NCBI GenBank assembly: GCA_015039315.1
Contig: WIDE01000001.1
Location: forward strand, 484,422 to 548,421
DNA: 64,000 bases
Direction of reading: 5' to 3'
DNA from: Clavulina sp. PMI_390
Taxonomy: Eukaryota; Basidiomycota; Agaricomycetes; Cantharellales; Hydnaceae
The notes under the pieces are model-generated. The model searched no databases, was not told where the DNA came from, and was given only the letters and a program-made list of their open reading frames with translations. A program made the translations under genes and the position numbers. Positions 34,512 through 46,966 of the stretch are shown piece after piece. Positions within the stretch are counted from its first letter, which is position 1. Each line of letters opens with the position of its first letter.

Positions 34512-37500
34512 CTACTCATCGTCATCGGAAACAATGACTGCCTTGCGCTTGGACCTGGCAGGCCCTGTCAATCTCACCACCTCGTCCTCATGCTCTCCTT
34601 CTTCCTCACCCGAACTGGAAGCATTTGCGATTTTCCGCCCAGCACTCTGAACTGCATCCCCTTCGCCAGTCGGATCGCTCCGAGACAAATGACGTCCAGC
34701 TGACCGTCCCTCCAACACCCGCCTAGGCCGTCCTCCATCTCGATCGTTGTCCTCGTTCTCTGTGTCACCATCATGCTGATCCACCTCATTATCGGACAAA
34801 GTTCCAGGGATAGTGCCCGGTGCAGGTGAAGTGACCGGAGAGGAGATTGTTTCCCCGATACCGTCCGTTTCCTCTGGTGGCGGCGACGATAGTCCCGATG
34901 TGGCGCTTGGATTATTGACAGAACGCGGGCCAGTGTACCGCGCCTTGGGCCGTGGCCGCGGCTTCGTTACCCTATTGGAGCGTATGGATGCACCACCATT
35001 AGCAGCCCCGAGCCCAGATGCAGATCCTTGGTGATCGAGATCTGACTCGGCTGCAGGCTCTGAATTGCCATCCTCTTCTTCAGATTCTGCACGGCGCAAC
35101 TGTTTTGAGGAAGGTCGGACGCGTTTCCTGGAACGAGAAGCACCGGCCTTGCCCTTGGTTGCAGTAGCAGGGGCGGTCGATCGTGTCACCTCGTCACCGT
35201 CATCGGTGGTGTCGGCGTCGAGATTCAGACGCACTGAAGCCGTACCAGCTGGCTCTTCATCAGCATTACCACCAACCCCACCCGCAGCAGGTGGAGAAAC
35301 AGATTCGGCAGCAATTGGAGCTTTGTTCGCTCCCCTCTTGCGCTTCTTTGTCCCCGTCGCTCGCATAAGTGATCCACCTCCCCCTTCAGCCAAAGCAGCA
35401 GCAGCCGAGCGCGCCCTGAGCTCCTGTTCCTTGGCCCAGAACGCTGCATCTGACACAGGATCATCCACGTCGCTATCGTCAATGAATTCCGCCGATTTGT
35501 AAATCACCTCCTCTTTTTGGCGCTTAGTCCGGCGCTTTCGAGGTAATAAGTCGTCATCCTCGTCGGGCAGAGCGTTAGCTTCACCATCAGATGATGAATT
35601 ACCGTCAGTTGCGCGACGACGCCGGCGAGAAGCCCGGCTATTAGGACCGGACCCTCGAGGTGCACGTTTCTTTTGAAGAAACGATGACGGCTCTTGGCCT
35701 CCGAGATCGATGGGTTCTTCGAGATAGCGAGCGATAACATCGAGGTGTTTCTGTAAGTCATCGGGGGTGACCGCGGCAGGAATGAACCATTCGAGTTCCT
35801 CGGCATCTTAATTTCATACCAGTCAATTGCATGGTCATAAAATGGCGAGCGAGTTGCGAGTTGCGTCGAGTTCCAGAGTCACGGCCGAGGGAGGAGTGAA
35901 CGGTCAAGCCATTAAGCCGCCATGTCAAAAAGTCAAGCCGAAGATTAGAGACAGGGAATAAAAGCGTTCATATCAGCGCCGTGTGTACAGGTTGTGCCGC
36001 CGGCACGGCCGAACGTCGGTGGCTCCGTGTGGACGAGGAAGAAGTACTTACTGGGGTCGGTAATATGGCAATCTACTAAACGCAACACAAGCTTCACGTA
36101 AGGGTCCTTTGTAGCGGCTTGCGCCTGCTCTTCCGTCACATATGGAATAGCTAGATAGCGAACGAGAGCATGACCCCCACAATGAGCACATCAATCGAAG
36201 ATAAGCATACAGGGGGAACAGAGGCTGTCAGTAGACCACCCGTATTACGAGAAAGAAGCCCAAGAGAAAACGGGGTAGACAAAGGAGAAAAGGAAATGCT
36301 CACAATAATCTTCGATTCGTTGCATTGCCTCCGCAGATGGTATGGAAGGATCCCCGCCTTCCCCCTCACCGCTCGTTCCTGGAGCAACGATATTCGAGGC
36401 ACCAGCAATTTCCATCTCACGCGCCACATCGCTCATTATGGCCAGCCGAAGCCCAATAACAGTCATGAGAGTCTGTGGGCGCCAGATACAGATGCACGTG
36501 GATGCAATCACATTGGGTGAGAAAACAATAACAAAGCAACACCATTCGGTTGCCACGAGAAATAGACTTGGTGAGAAAGCCAGAGGCAGCGTGCCGAACG
36601 ATGAGAGAGTGCGTACCGAGCGGACAAAGTCGACCAATCCCATTTTGTTTTGTTGAACGAGCACGCCGATCGCGATGCCGAGTTTCTCCTCGTCCGACCA
36701 GCCTTTCTTGACCTCAAGATCAGCGTTGACGTTCTTCGCCTTATCCTAAAGGGGAAGAAGGATGCGCATCCTTTCAGCACTAATGCAGGAAAAAATGGAG
36801 AAAATCGATCTAAAATCCGAAGAAATGGAACTGACGCCGCGACCACCCTCGGCATTCGCATTCTCTCTTGTTGGAGGCTCATAACTGGAGAACTGCTTCC
36901 ACTGTCCTCGATTCTTCGGATAAAATGCCTAAATGCAATATTATTAGTGACCAAAAAAACATGAGCACAGGAGTTCCCATTGGCTCCACACGTGTCCATA
37001 CCTCTACGACCAGGAAGGGGTTCTCCTGCACGGCCTTGAAAAATTTACGTAGAAGGAAGGTGATCATCTGGACGAGCTCCTTGTGTGTAGCATCCCGCGG
37101 CAACGTTTTCTGGTCGTCCAAGATCCGATTGAACAAGTCCAGCGTTGTCACCTATAGATAGTATCATCACCACGACACCACAATCAATAGAGTCAGCCAG
37201 TTGATATTGTGGAGTTGCAGTCGTATCATGATGACGGGGAATGGATGCCAGCCCGGGGATAGCAACGGAGATTCCGCGGACCCTCGGCAAGAGACCGACG
37301 CGACGGTGCAGAAAGGGAATACAAAAGCAAGATGCGAAGATGCGACGTGGGGGTGGGTGACATTGACCATGGAGGATGGCCTAGATTGTCATGTTGCGCA
37401 GATCCTCGGCACGCGTTCGGCACTTGTGAGGCCGGCATGTGCTCGATCGAGACAGATTATTGGTGGTTTTCGCGTGCAGATCATGCAAGAGGAGCGTGCA

Positions 37501-40500
37501 GGCAAACGAGACACGTCGCCAGAAGCTTCAAGGAGTCAAGGTCACTCTGCGCCGCGGACGGCACGGCAAGAATAATTGCTCCATGATTTGCCATACGGCT
37601 GAGCTTCGTGGAGTTCAAGTTCCACACATTTCTCGGCATGCACGCCTCAGGCGTGCTGCGGTGTGCCGGCTGCACGAGCAATTGGAGATCGACAGGCAGG
37701 AAGGAAGAAAGGATGCCGAAAATAACAGTGGGAGCTGTAATCACTCACTTTGAAGTAGAGTCCTTCGGCTTTCACTTTGACTGCCTGCCGATGCATTAGA
37801 CTAACGACTCGCTTCATTTGTTCACTGGATTCAAATTCCCGATAGCGCTCAAGATAAGCCAGGCAAGCGCGAGTAATATCCTCTTGAGCGAATTTCTGTT
37901 CGTAATTCATCAGCTGACCATTGCGAGGGAAAGCCACAGGGCGCGGATGGAAGACCTACACTCTCGTATTTCTCAAAGGTAAACATGTGCTCATTCCACA
38001 TGCTATCGCCAGGTCGAGAGTCCTCATCGTCATCAGAACCAACGTCGACGATCCCATCCTCCTCGCCGACTGACGCGAAGGAATATCAAATTGGTATCAG
38101 TGTTCATTCACCCCATGTGGCAATCGTCACTTCTTCCGCTCACCCTTCTTGTTCTTCTGCTTAGCCTTCTTATTCTTGCGCACGTACATCTGCCCCTGAG
38201 TCTTCGCCCAGCGCTCGAGCATTTTCAGGAGGAGGTATGCGAGATGGATGGTGGAGTCGAGGTACCTATTGGAGATGAGACCGAATTAGCTGTGTGAGCT
38301 CGCAGGCAGCCCGAGAGAACGTACGCAATGCTCTGCTCCTTGTACCCCTTCAGGCTGTCGAATGAAATCTCTAGGATCTCGCCACTGTAGTAAAGCTGAT
38401 GCTGGAGGTTCAATGATGCCTCGTGTGCAAACTCGGGGGAATCCGGGAGGGACATTTGCTCAAGTAGCAAGAGCTGTCAAGAGCAAAGGTAAGGCTTCAT
38501 TCACCCTTCATAGCTTGGGTCAAAAGAAATACTACACTCACTAGTTGCGATAGGCAGTCCATCCCCGCGCGAAGTTCGGTCCATTGTTTCGGCTACCGCG
38601 ATGAGCATCAGCGTAGTTCACACTACCTAAGCCTGGCGCGTGGAATAATCACCTTGTCATCCATCGCCATCCTCATTCGCTTGAGAACCCACCCTACCCA
38701 GCCCCGTTCCACTACTTCTGCCACCATCTCGAACCGCCACCGCAATGTTTCATATTCAGGACCAGTCACCCCCTTTGCCTTCAGGTCCGCCAGCTCCTTA
38801 CCTCGGCTTGCAAGGAAGAACTGGAGGAACCACCTAACGACAGCAAGAAGTCGGATATTGTCTGACTCGGTTATCTTGGCGCGCTCGGCGTTGATGTCCT
38901 TGAGAAGGGATGAGAAGAAGGCTGGGGGTATAACGATGGACAAGACTGTTATAGAAATACTAGGTGGGATCTAATATTGATACTTACTTTCGAAGCAGCT
39001 GTCCATAAAGTCCTTAGCTAATTGCTGCAGGGCAGCTAATGCCTTCGTGCTCAGCTGCTCAAATGAAGCCAACTCATCCTACGAAAGTGCGATATTGTTG
39101 AGAGGCTCGTACCCGAACATATAGGACAGACAATTGTCGACAGGATTAATTTATCTACCTGTTTTTTGATCTTGCGAACTGGCTTCATTTTGTCGCGGCC
39201 CATCACGCGCGACGGGTCGTCAGTGATACCAGTTTGTGTGTGCACGATATACTGTTCCTGGCCCTATACAGTGGAGAGCGTCAACCCTGAACAATAACAA
39301 GGAGAAAGGTTCTCCCAATGAATGTCGGTGGACGAACCGCCCTGATTGCTATGGTTGTCCCAAACCGACTGTGTCGAGTAGCCGTTTGACGTCGTGCAGC
39401 CTGCTTCATGCTAGCCTCAATAGCAAGGAGGCTATTGAGATGGTTGGAAGTTTGCTAAACCAGGGATATGAGTACTCCGGGAGAAGGAGGCACCATGGAA
39501 TGGTGAAGTAAGACGGACTTTGGAGGGGGTAAGAGTAAGCTGAGCTGGTTTAACACCTCGCAGCAAAAGATAATAGATCTCGAGTAAAGTTGCATTGAAG
39601 GGATTGTATAGTGAATCCGTGGTGTTAGCGGCGAGGGTGGTGAAAATCTCGAGAATCTGGGTCTCCTTCATCAAGACGATCATTTTGCTCTGAGGAAGCA
39701 TAGCGTCAAGCCTTCGTCGCAATCCATAATCACTAAAGAGAGGCAAACCTGTAGTGATGAGTACTCTGCTCGATCTGAAGATTTGAATGCATCGGCGGGT
39801 GGGTCCTTGATGAAGGCAAGGTTGCGGAAAGCATGAAGAATCACATTGACGATTTGTGTGTCGCGTTCTGTTCGATCTCTGTGAACAAATAAGACCGTCA
39901 GCCTAATCCACTTCATTACAATATTGTATCTCTGTCATCACCGTCTGGTTTTTGCCAAGGACGGGGCCATAATGGCGAGCAATGCTTTGAGAACCTCTGG
40001 CGTCAGGAGAGCGGCCTTGTAGCGTAATTGAGCAAAAAGGAGGGTAGTGTAGTCGGTTTTGGCATCGATTTCGTCATCGAGCTCCTGGAGTTCTTCAGCG
40101 ACATCGATAGGCCATGTCATGGCGGTGATAAGATCGGCTAGTGTGGCACGTTGGCTTAACGTTCCTTCCCTGGCTGACGATAGTAACAATTGGGCTCACC
40201 ACACGCAATGGCGCGCTTGTCCATGACAGCTCCTTTACCCGCCGTCTCGAGAAGTATTGGAATGAGGTCGTTGGGAAGCACCTGTGTGTCCCAAAAGATA
40301 CGAGCGACAGTGCGCTCGTCGTCGTTGTCATCTTTGCGCCAAAATTTCTTGAGATCGCGCAAGCAGCCTAGACAGGAGTCGCCCATCTCATAAATAGGTC
40401 CATTTTCGGTAGTGATATAGCCTCCAAGAGCGACGACGGTGGACTGGATGAACGTGGAGAGGACGTCGCGCCGGGAGATCTCAGGCTCCTCAGCGGCATC

Positions 40501-40560
40501 CTCCTCTTCCTCCTCCTCGGCCGCTTCTTCTGTGAGATCGATGACGTCGTCCTCAAACAT
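34512..40560 (-). CDS. TOF1: Topoisomerase 1-associated factor TOF1 / Swi1 (TIMELESS family)
   Basis: TOF1 with CSM3 forms the fork protection complex that stabilises stalled replication forks and signals the S-phase checkpoint in the nucleus. The start at 40560 gives MFEDDVIDLTEEAAEEEEEE. The TIMELESS N-terminal domain follows: STVVALGGYI, DSCLGCLRDLKKFWRKDDND, ERTVARIFWDTQVLPNDLIP, ADLITAMTWPIDVAEEL and FNATLLEIYYLLLRGVKPAQ. A later part has RHSRFGTT, FFSSLLKDINAERAKITESD, KMLERWAKTQGQMYVRKNKK and DDQKTLPRDATHKELVQMIT. The C-terminal part has ELEWFIPAAVTPDDLQKHLD, then a long disordered acidic and basic region ending KRKAVIVSDDDE at 34512. More than fifteen exons join without a visible frameshift. 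One intron (about 37154-37749) is close to 600 nt. Confidence 0.93.
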
Positions 40561-41019
40561 ATTAAGAGCTCGGATGCGCGTAAAAGATAGCTTATTCGAT
40601 GTGGCGCGACGCGTCGAGGTCGCGTTTCAGTGTTTGGGTGGTGGTCCGGTACAGCCACTCGGCACCGAGAGAGACCATCCACTGTCTAAGGTCAGAGCTG
40701 GTGAGAGGCCGACGGTAACTTCCCAAGCCAAAAGGATTCTATCAGAATTCTTTCTGATTAAATAATTACTTTTTGGTATATCACCTAGCAAAAATCTCAG
40801 ACTTTCTTCATTTCTGAGCCACGCCACAAGCGCATTAAGTTGTTGAGCTGTCCATCTTGTTCGACCCTCCCGATGCTGACCGATCCAAAGCCAAGACAAC
40901 AACTGCCATTGCGTGCACTGCTGTGAGCCGCCCGATACCCTGCTATCTCGGGTCTTTGCAAACCTAAACAAGATCGAAAAACAACTACTGCGTTTCTGCC
41001 GCTTGACTCCCACCCAGAG
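40561..41019. other. Divergent promoter region between TOF1 and the DUF726 gene
   Basis: These 459 bp lie between two divergent starts. No further gene is supported; open frames extending from both sides are 5' flank. Confidence 0.5.
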
Positions 41020-43215
41020 ATGCCCGAGCTGGGAGATGAGCACAAGTTTGCTCTGGCAATCGCTGCCAAAGCTACCGCGCTCTATCCGCCCTTTGATTCG
41101 CCTTCTGTGCTTCCATGGTGGACTTCTCTTGGTTCAGTCTGGCTCCAAGTCTTGTGTGAGAGGGTTAGTCGACGTCATCGTTGTTCCCCGCCCCTTGCAA
41201 GCTAACGCTCTTCTATATTCGTGGCTAGCTATCCATCCAAACGGATCACCTCCCTGATGAGCCATCAGTAGAAGGTGCCAGAGGTCTTTCCTCGTCTTTT
41301 TCTGACGCCTACCACCCTGAAGTCGCATCCATTCTCCTGACCTCCACACTCCTTGCTCCGTCCTCCATCGCAAAGGATACTTCTAAACCCGTATCGCTCC
41401 TTCAGAAGGCCAACCCCTTCTCAAATTCAACGCCCTCCAAGTCCAAAGCTGATTCAGAGGCGACTCCACAATTCGCTTACAATGCCAGCACGCGTGCATT
41501 CATCGCAAGGACGCTTGACATACTCGATATCTCATACCGACATCTCCTAGCGGCAGAGGTGATACTAAGCCATGAACTCTACGAAAAGTTCAAAGAAGCT
41601 GAGCTCAAGTCGCGAGGGGAGGCAATTCGAAAAGAGAAAGAAGATGGGTGGGGCGGATCATGGGGTCGATGGGCTGCCACTGCCGGGGGCGTCACGGTAA
41701 GGACTGTTTATTTTCATCTACATGCCGATATGATGAGCTAAAATCTGAACCTCAGCTTGGTGGAGTCGTTATCGGCCTTACAGGTGGTCTTGCTGCGCCA
41801 GCCCTATTACCCCTTCTCCCTTTCCTTTCCGCTGGCACCGCCCCTATAATTCTAGGATCAGTACTTGGTCTAGCGGGAGGGGGACTGACCGGATATCGTG
41901 TTCGACGGCGTTGGGGTGGTGTTGAGAAATTCGAGTTTGTCGAGCTATTAGGACCGGGCGAGGGTGAGGGCGGAGAGGACGTCAAGCAAATTGAGGCGAA
42001 GAAGGCGCCCAGTGTAATAGTGCGCATCCTTCCACCTTATCATAAACATATGCAGGAATCGTTGTTTTAGATCTGACATTCTATACTCGACAGGCGGCAA
42101 TGCTCATTCCAGGCATTCAAGTCAAGTCAGTTGATGAGAGCCTCGACTCAAGCAAGCAGTGCCGTGATCTCTTTGCGCCATATCATCAAGACCTCTATGT
42201 TGTTTCTCATTCTCCGGAAGGTGAGTTCTTCTCTCCTTCCATAAGGTCTACCTCGATAACCTAATTACGCTGTTAGTAATGCTCACGACGGGAAAGACCC
42301 TCCACGGCTGGGTAATGTCACAGCTGTACTCGAAAGCCGGAGCAGAGATCCTCAAGAGGACCGCTTTTAATGCTGTTATGGCTGCAGTGGCGATGCCGTT
42401 GACAATCTACAAGACAACTGGCATGGTCGTGGACAACCAGTGGGTTCAAGGGACGGTAGGTCAGCACTCTGTATACCACAGAAGCCACCTTTACATTCTT
42501 GAGGTAGGACAAGGCTAGAAAGGCTGGGCTACTGCTGGCTGAGGTATTGCGGGAGAAAGTCCATGGTACCAGGCCAGTCATCCTCGTACGTTTCGAACAT
42601 ACTCAACGAGATACACAGTCTCATCCAGAAAATTCCTTTTCCAATGTTCTGGCAACCGTACATTTAGATTGGTTCATCCCTCGGAGCGATGGCACTCTTT
42701 GAAGCATTACTCTCCCTCGCCACAACGTCTTCTACCTCTGGTTCTTCTGATCCGGAGCCCCCTCTCGTTGACACGGCAATCTTCATATCCCTTCCCCAGG
42801 CGCCAACGAGAGCGCAATGGAAGGCAGTGCGGGGCGTCGTCGGTAGAAGGGTCGTAAATGCGTGAGTCTGTTCTGGTTCTGGCTAATCTTCGCTGATCTT
42901 CTGATACACATTGTGACGTCATGCGCCCAATTACTCAGATACTGTAAGAGTGACTTCGTCTTAGCAGGTGTGGGCCGACTTCACGAAGTGCTTGGAGGTG
43001 GTCACCTTGGTGGAATCGGTGGACTAGCGGCCACGCCAAAAGATATCGTTGGAATCGAGAATATAGATCTTGAAGGGGTTCTTGATGGTGGGTACTAAAT
43101 CAGGATGGAGCTTCCAGTACTGCGTGTATGACTCACTGATAAATCGCCACCAGGACACTTTGACATCTCAGAAAAGATGCCTGTGATATTGGAGAGGATC
43201 GGAATGGATCGATAG
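41020..43215 (+). CDS. DUF726 family protein (TMCO4 / yeast Mil1-like), membrane-associated putative hydrolase
   Basis: DUF726 proteins are membrane-linked members of the alpha/beta hydrolase superfamily; yeast YFL034W (Mil1) is a putative lipase that interacts with the AP-1 adaptor. The start at 41020 gives MPELGDEHKFALAIAAKATA. The protein continues with TRAFIARTLDILDISYRHLL, a charged linker, a Gly/Ala/Leu-rich membrane segment (GGVVIGLTGGLAAPALLPLL and PFLSAGTAPIILGSVLGLAG, about residues 230-280), PGIQVKSVDES, LTTGKTLHGWVMSQLYSKAG, then PVILIGSSLGAMALFEALLS with an intact GxSxG nucleophile elbow. The end reads HFDISEKMPVILERIGMDR, TAG at 43213-43215. Introns near 41160, 41697, 42033, 42218, 42458 and 42585 join in frame. 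No lesion is seen. Confidence 0.88.
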
Positions 43216-43315
43216 ATTGTACATTGAGTGGTAGTTTACAGTGTCGTGTCGAGTCCCTGCTTTTTCGCATATTGCAAATCATACACATCGCAATGCGTGA
43301 ATCAATCAATCTTTC

Positions 43316-44840
43316 CTAAACCTCCAAATCGACCGCAAACGTCGAACGAACACCGCTCAAACCCTCGATGGTCTCCTTGAAGGCAGGTGCAATCACCTTG
43401 CGCGTCGCATCGGTGTTTCCCTGCTTCCAAAACCGCACCTGATTGGCTGTCTCCGCGGCATGTCCCTCAGGTCCATTGATCGCCGCCCATTCGTCTTCGA
43501 GCTTACGGGGCTCCAGCTCCAAGGCCGCCACGGCCTCCAATCCTTTTACCAATGCCTCAGTGAGAGCATCCACGCTCCCCTTGACAGCTGCGCTGGTATC
43601 GGCAAGCGTGGTATGGATCGCCCCGCCGACGAGGATGAGCACCTCGCGGCGCTTGTGTCCCTTCTCGGACTTGAACGACGTGAGCACGCTTGCAACGTCT
43701 AGCTTGCGCTCCTTGGCCCACGCTTCCAGGGCGAGCCTATAGCCTAGCGTGGAATCGGCCTCCTTGGCGAGCCAGGGCTTCGTTCCGAGCGGCACGGTGG
43801 ACAAGCCCACTTGGAGTGGGACGCCATCCTTCGTTGTGAACGTGTATTCCTTGTAGTCTCGTCGAAGCAGATCGCGTGACGAGAGATGTGAAACATTGTG
43901 CTTCTTCTTCGAAAGGTCACCTGCCGTGGCACCACGGAATGAGGGGCCCTCGGGCGGGTCTTGCAGTGACGAATGACCAGCAAACTGCTCAAGGAAAGAA
44001 GCGACAGAACGATCAAGGGTTTCGCCTTTGCCTTTGGGCTTCAGGCCGCCAGTGTCAATGTAGATCGCGGAGAGAAGCAGGTTGGCGAGGTCAACTGGGG
44101 GCATTGTGTCTTGATCGCCACTGAGGAAGGACTCTTTGAACGTGTCTGCCACGAGCGAGGCGCAACTGCCGATAGGGACAGTCACATTACGAGGATCAGC
44201 GTCCAGGTGCTTGCCCTCATCTTCGTGATGATCGATGACTCCTGTCACTTTGACATCGGGACGATTCCACAGAGGGAGGAGGGAATTGTGATCGACGAGA
44301 GCAAAGGACGAGGAGAGCGCAGATGGCGCAGCATGAATGTCATCAATGCAGAGAAGGTCATCGAGGCCAACATTGCCGAGCTCGAACGCTTGGATGTTCT
44401 CTGCGCGGAGACTAAGGTCCGGGCGGGGCGTCTGAATGAGCCCGATCGCAGGGTGCTTCTTGGTGAGATACGAGTACGCGATCGCAGATACGCAAGAGTC
44501 GAGATCTAGATATTAAAGAAAAGCGTCGTTGATTGAGTGAAGAACAGTCGTTTGGGCAAAGTCTTGACTCACCGCCCGCCTCGTTGCCCATGATAATCGT
44601 CCACGACTTTGCTCCATCGAGCTCGACGTCAGCGAGGAAGCTCGCCTTGTTGGCCTGGAGCCATTTGGAAAGGGTCAGTTTCTGCCCGCTCATAGTAGAG
44701 GTTGCGATTGATGTGGGCGGGTAGCGAAACTTGGAGGTGAAGGTTCGGAGCGAGAGTCGACGAGAAGACCAAGCTGCTAGAAATAACGTGCACGCGACCA
44801 TAAAAACTAGGAGGTGCCTCTTATATGTAGCCACGGACAT
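43316..44840 (-). CDS. PPX1: Exopolyphosphatase PPX1 (DHH phosphoesterase family)
   Basis: The enzyme removes terminal phosphates from inorganic polyphosphate. Motifs in order are IIMGNEAGDLDSCVSAIAYS across the one clear intron (about 44518-44572), LVDHNSLLPLWNRPDVKVTG, then the DHH motif VIDHHEDEGKHLDADPRN, IGSCASLVADTFKESFL, LLLSAIYIDTGGLKPKGKGE (metal-binding DTGGL) and a C-terminal DHHA2-like part ending GVRSTFAVDLEV at the stop 43316. Two starts are possible. ATG 44840 adds about 49 residues with a hydrophobic stretch (LLVFMVACTLFLAAW) followed by Arg/Ser-rich sequence that could target a membrane or mitochondria. ATG 44693 (MSGQKLTLSKWLQANKASF) matches the usual cytosolic start. Each has a TATA-like sequence at a workable distance. 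I kept the longer form. Confidence 0.92.
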
Positions 44841-45356
44841 TCGAGGCCGCTGGAAATAGGCGGAATGTCACTCCCGGAAATTTTATATACACATCCCTTA
44901 GTCAGGGATCTAATCTTCCTGGAGGAAAAGGGAAAATAATGGGGTTGCAAGCAAGTTGATAGGTGTGGGAATGTATTGACGTGTTGTGGTCATGTCTCCT
45001 TCTCCTTCAGGAAACGTCATATGCCTCTAATGCTCGGAAGGATGCTTGCGGGCTACTCGTAAAATCCCAATTTTCACTGCGGTCGCGCCATGGACTGAAG
45101 TCCATATAAAATATGTTAAACAAGAGCCACTAAGTGGGACATCTTGGAAGACTAGGGCGAGATAATTGAATGGGCTTGTCGAGGGCTCGCACCAACGCAA
45201 CCATTGGCCATTTTTTTTTTAAATGACAACGATACAAAAGGAGCTCGACATTCGGAGCAATTGATCGCCTCTGCCGCAACCAGGCGGTGTTTGGTCATAT
45301 TGTGGCCGAGAATCCATTGACAACTTCGACACGTCGCTCTTGCAAACTCTCCAACA
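44841..45356. other. Divergent intergenic region between PPX1 and SEC11
   Basis: These 516 bp have no gene of their own. On the minus strand a TATA-like GTATATAAAA lies at 44881-44890. A run of T residues lies near 45209-45219. Confidence 0.45.
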
Positions 45357-46320
45357 ATGGATGCGGCACTAGGAATGTTGGGCGTCGACGTGAAAGGCCT
45401 TAAGCGAATGGGTGTTCGCCAAGTAAATCTACCTTCTATCCGGAGCTCACCCCAACTCTCACTGAAGCATGACTGGGGTAGATCCTGCTGCAAATACTAC
45501 AGTTCGCGACCGTCATTGCGACAGGTCTCATGATGTGGAAAGGCCTCGGCCTTATCACAAATACCGAAAGCCCCATTGTAGTTGTGCTCAGGTTACTATC
45601 TGCTCTCTGCTCTCCTGATTTCCCATCCCTACCTAACCTGCCTGGCTTTTGACCGACTTAGTGGTTCTATGGAACCCGCCTTCTACCGCGGCGATCTACT
45701 CTTCCTCACAAATCCTTCAAACACACCATACATTGTTGGCGACATTACCGTGTACAAGGTTCCCGGCGCAGATATCCCCATTGTGCATCGTGTGATAGAA
45801 ACACATCAGACGTATGTCGATTCTGCGATTCTTCACCATTTTTTGCATGTGATACTGAATTACTTTCGAAATCTTGCGCGCGCGTGCTGTCACAGTGGCC
45901 CTGATCCCATCAGCCAATCATTACTGACCAAAGGAGGTAAGAGGGTCGTGCCACTGTTCGTTCGATACAGCATTTGACCAAGCGTACCTGTTGTGTTTGT
46001 GAAGATAACAACTATCTGGATGACCTTGACTTGTATAATGGGATGAAATGGTTGGAACGCAAGCACATTGTTGGTAAAGTCTCTGGGTGAGTTCACTGCT
46101 GCGCTTGCTTGCCTCTAGTCAATAGCTTATCACGCAATCTATTCAAGATTTATGCCCTACGTCGGCTACGTGACAATAGCAATGGTACGATTCCAACTAG
46201 CGTTCATTCTCAACTTGGTTCTCAAACTGACGTACTGGCATGTAGAATGACTTCCCCCAACTCAAGTATGCCGTTTTGGGCGGACTGGGTCTCCTTGCTC
46301 TCCTACAACGAGAACAGTAG
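45357..46320 (+). CDS. SEC11: Signal peptidase complex catalytic subunit SEC11
   Basis: SEC11 is the membrane-bound serine protease of the ER that removes signal peptides. The start at 45357 gives [20 protein letters not shown]; an in-frame ATG at 45375 is the alternative and fits shorter orthologues. Joined exons give the single membrane anchor [20 protein letters not shown], then the catalytic Ser in [40 protein letters not shown] with the catalytic His, [40 protein letters not shown] and a C-terminal hydrophobic end [16 protein letters not shown] before TAG at 46318-46320. The protein is about 180 residues, the normal size. An exon of 41 nt (45900-45940) carries [13 protein letters not shown]. 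Confidence 0.94.
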
Positions 46321-46966
46321 CATTCATCTACCATTGTACAGATATAAATTGTCATCAATATCGATTTACTCTGAACTCACACCTCTGTCGCCGCTTCTGC
46401 ACACTGGAACTCACTCGCAAACGAAATACTAGTCCTAATATTCAGAATTCTAGCTGCAATGGCAGTCTATACTGCAAATAATTCCAATTATTCAACCCGG
46501 GGGTAGATACAGTTTGGGCGCTCGTGTGAGTGGAGGCCATATGGAGGGTCACAATACAGCGGAACAAAGGGGGAGCAAGGACGACTATGGTACGAATCCA
46601 ACAGAGAGGTAATGATTCGGGCGGGGAATCAGTATAACAAGGTATCATGAGGCTCGGGGGAATCCACTGATTGTGAGGTGGGGGATGAAGAATGGATGGA
46701 GATAGAAATAGAGCACGGGTTGCGACAGATGGGAACATGGAGGTAACGAAGTGAGATATCAGAGCAAGATCGACAACAGGCAAAGCAGGACGATCGAATA
46801 GCAAAACGAAAGCTAAGAGTGGGAATGTCAAGCGCGCGCGCATGATGGTAGATACGGTCGAGTGAGAGATAGGGGCACGTGGCAATGGGGATCGGGAACG
46901 TGAACGCCGCCACAAAGCATGTGCGTCTACCTCACACTTGTGGAGTAAGTGCGGTACAGGAAGAAA
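46321..46966. other. Intergenic region between convergent SEC11 and the Zn2Cys6 regulator
   Basis: I see no gene in these 646 bp; this is 3' flank for both neighbours. Confidence 0.5.
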
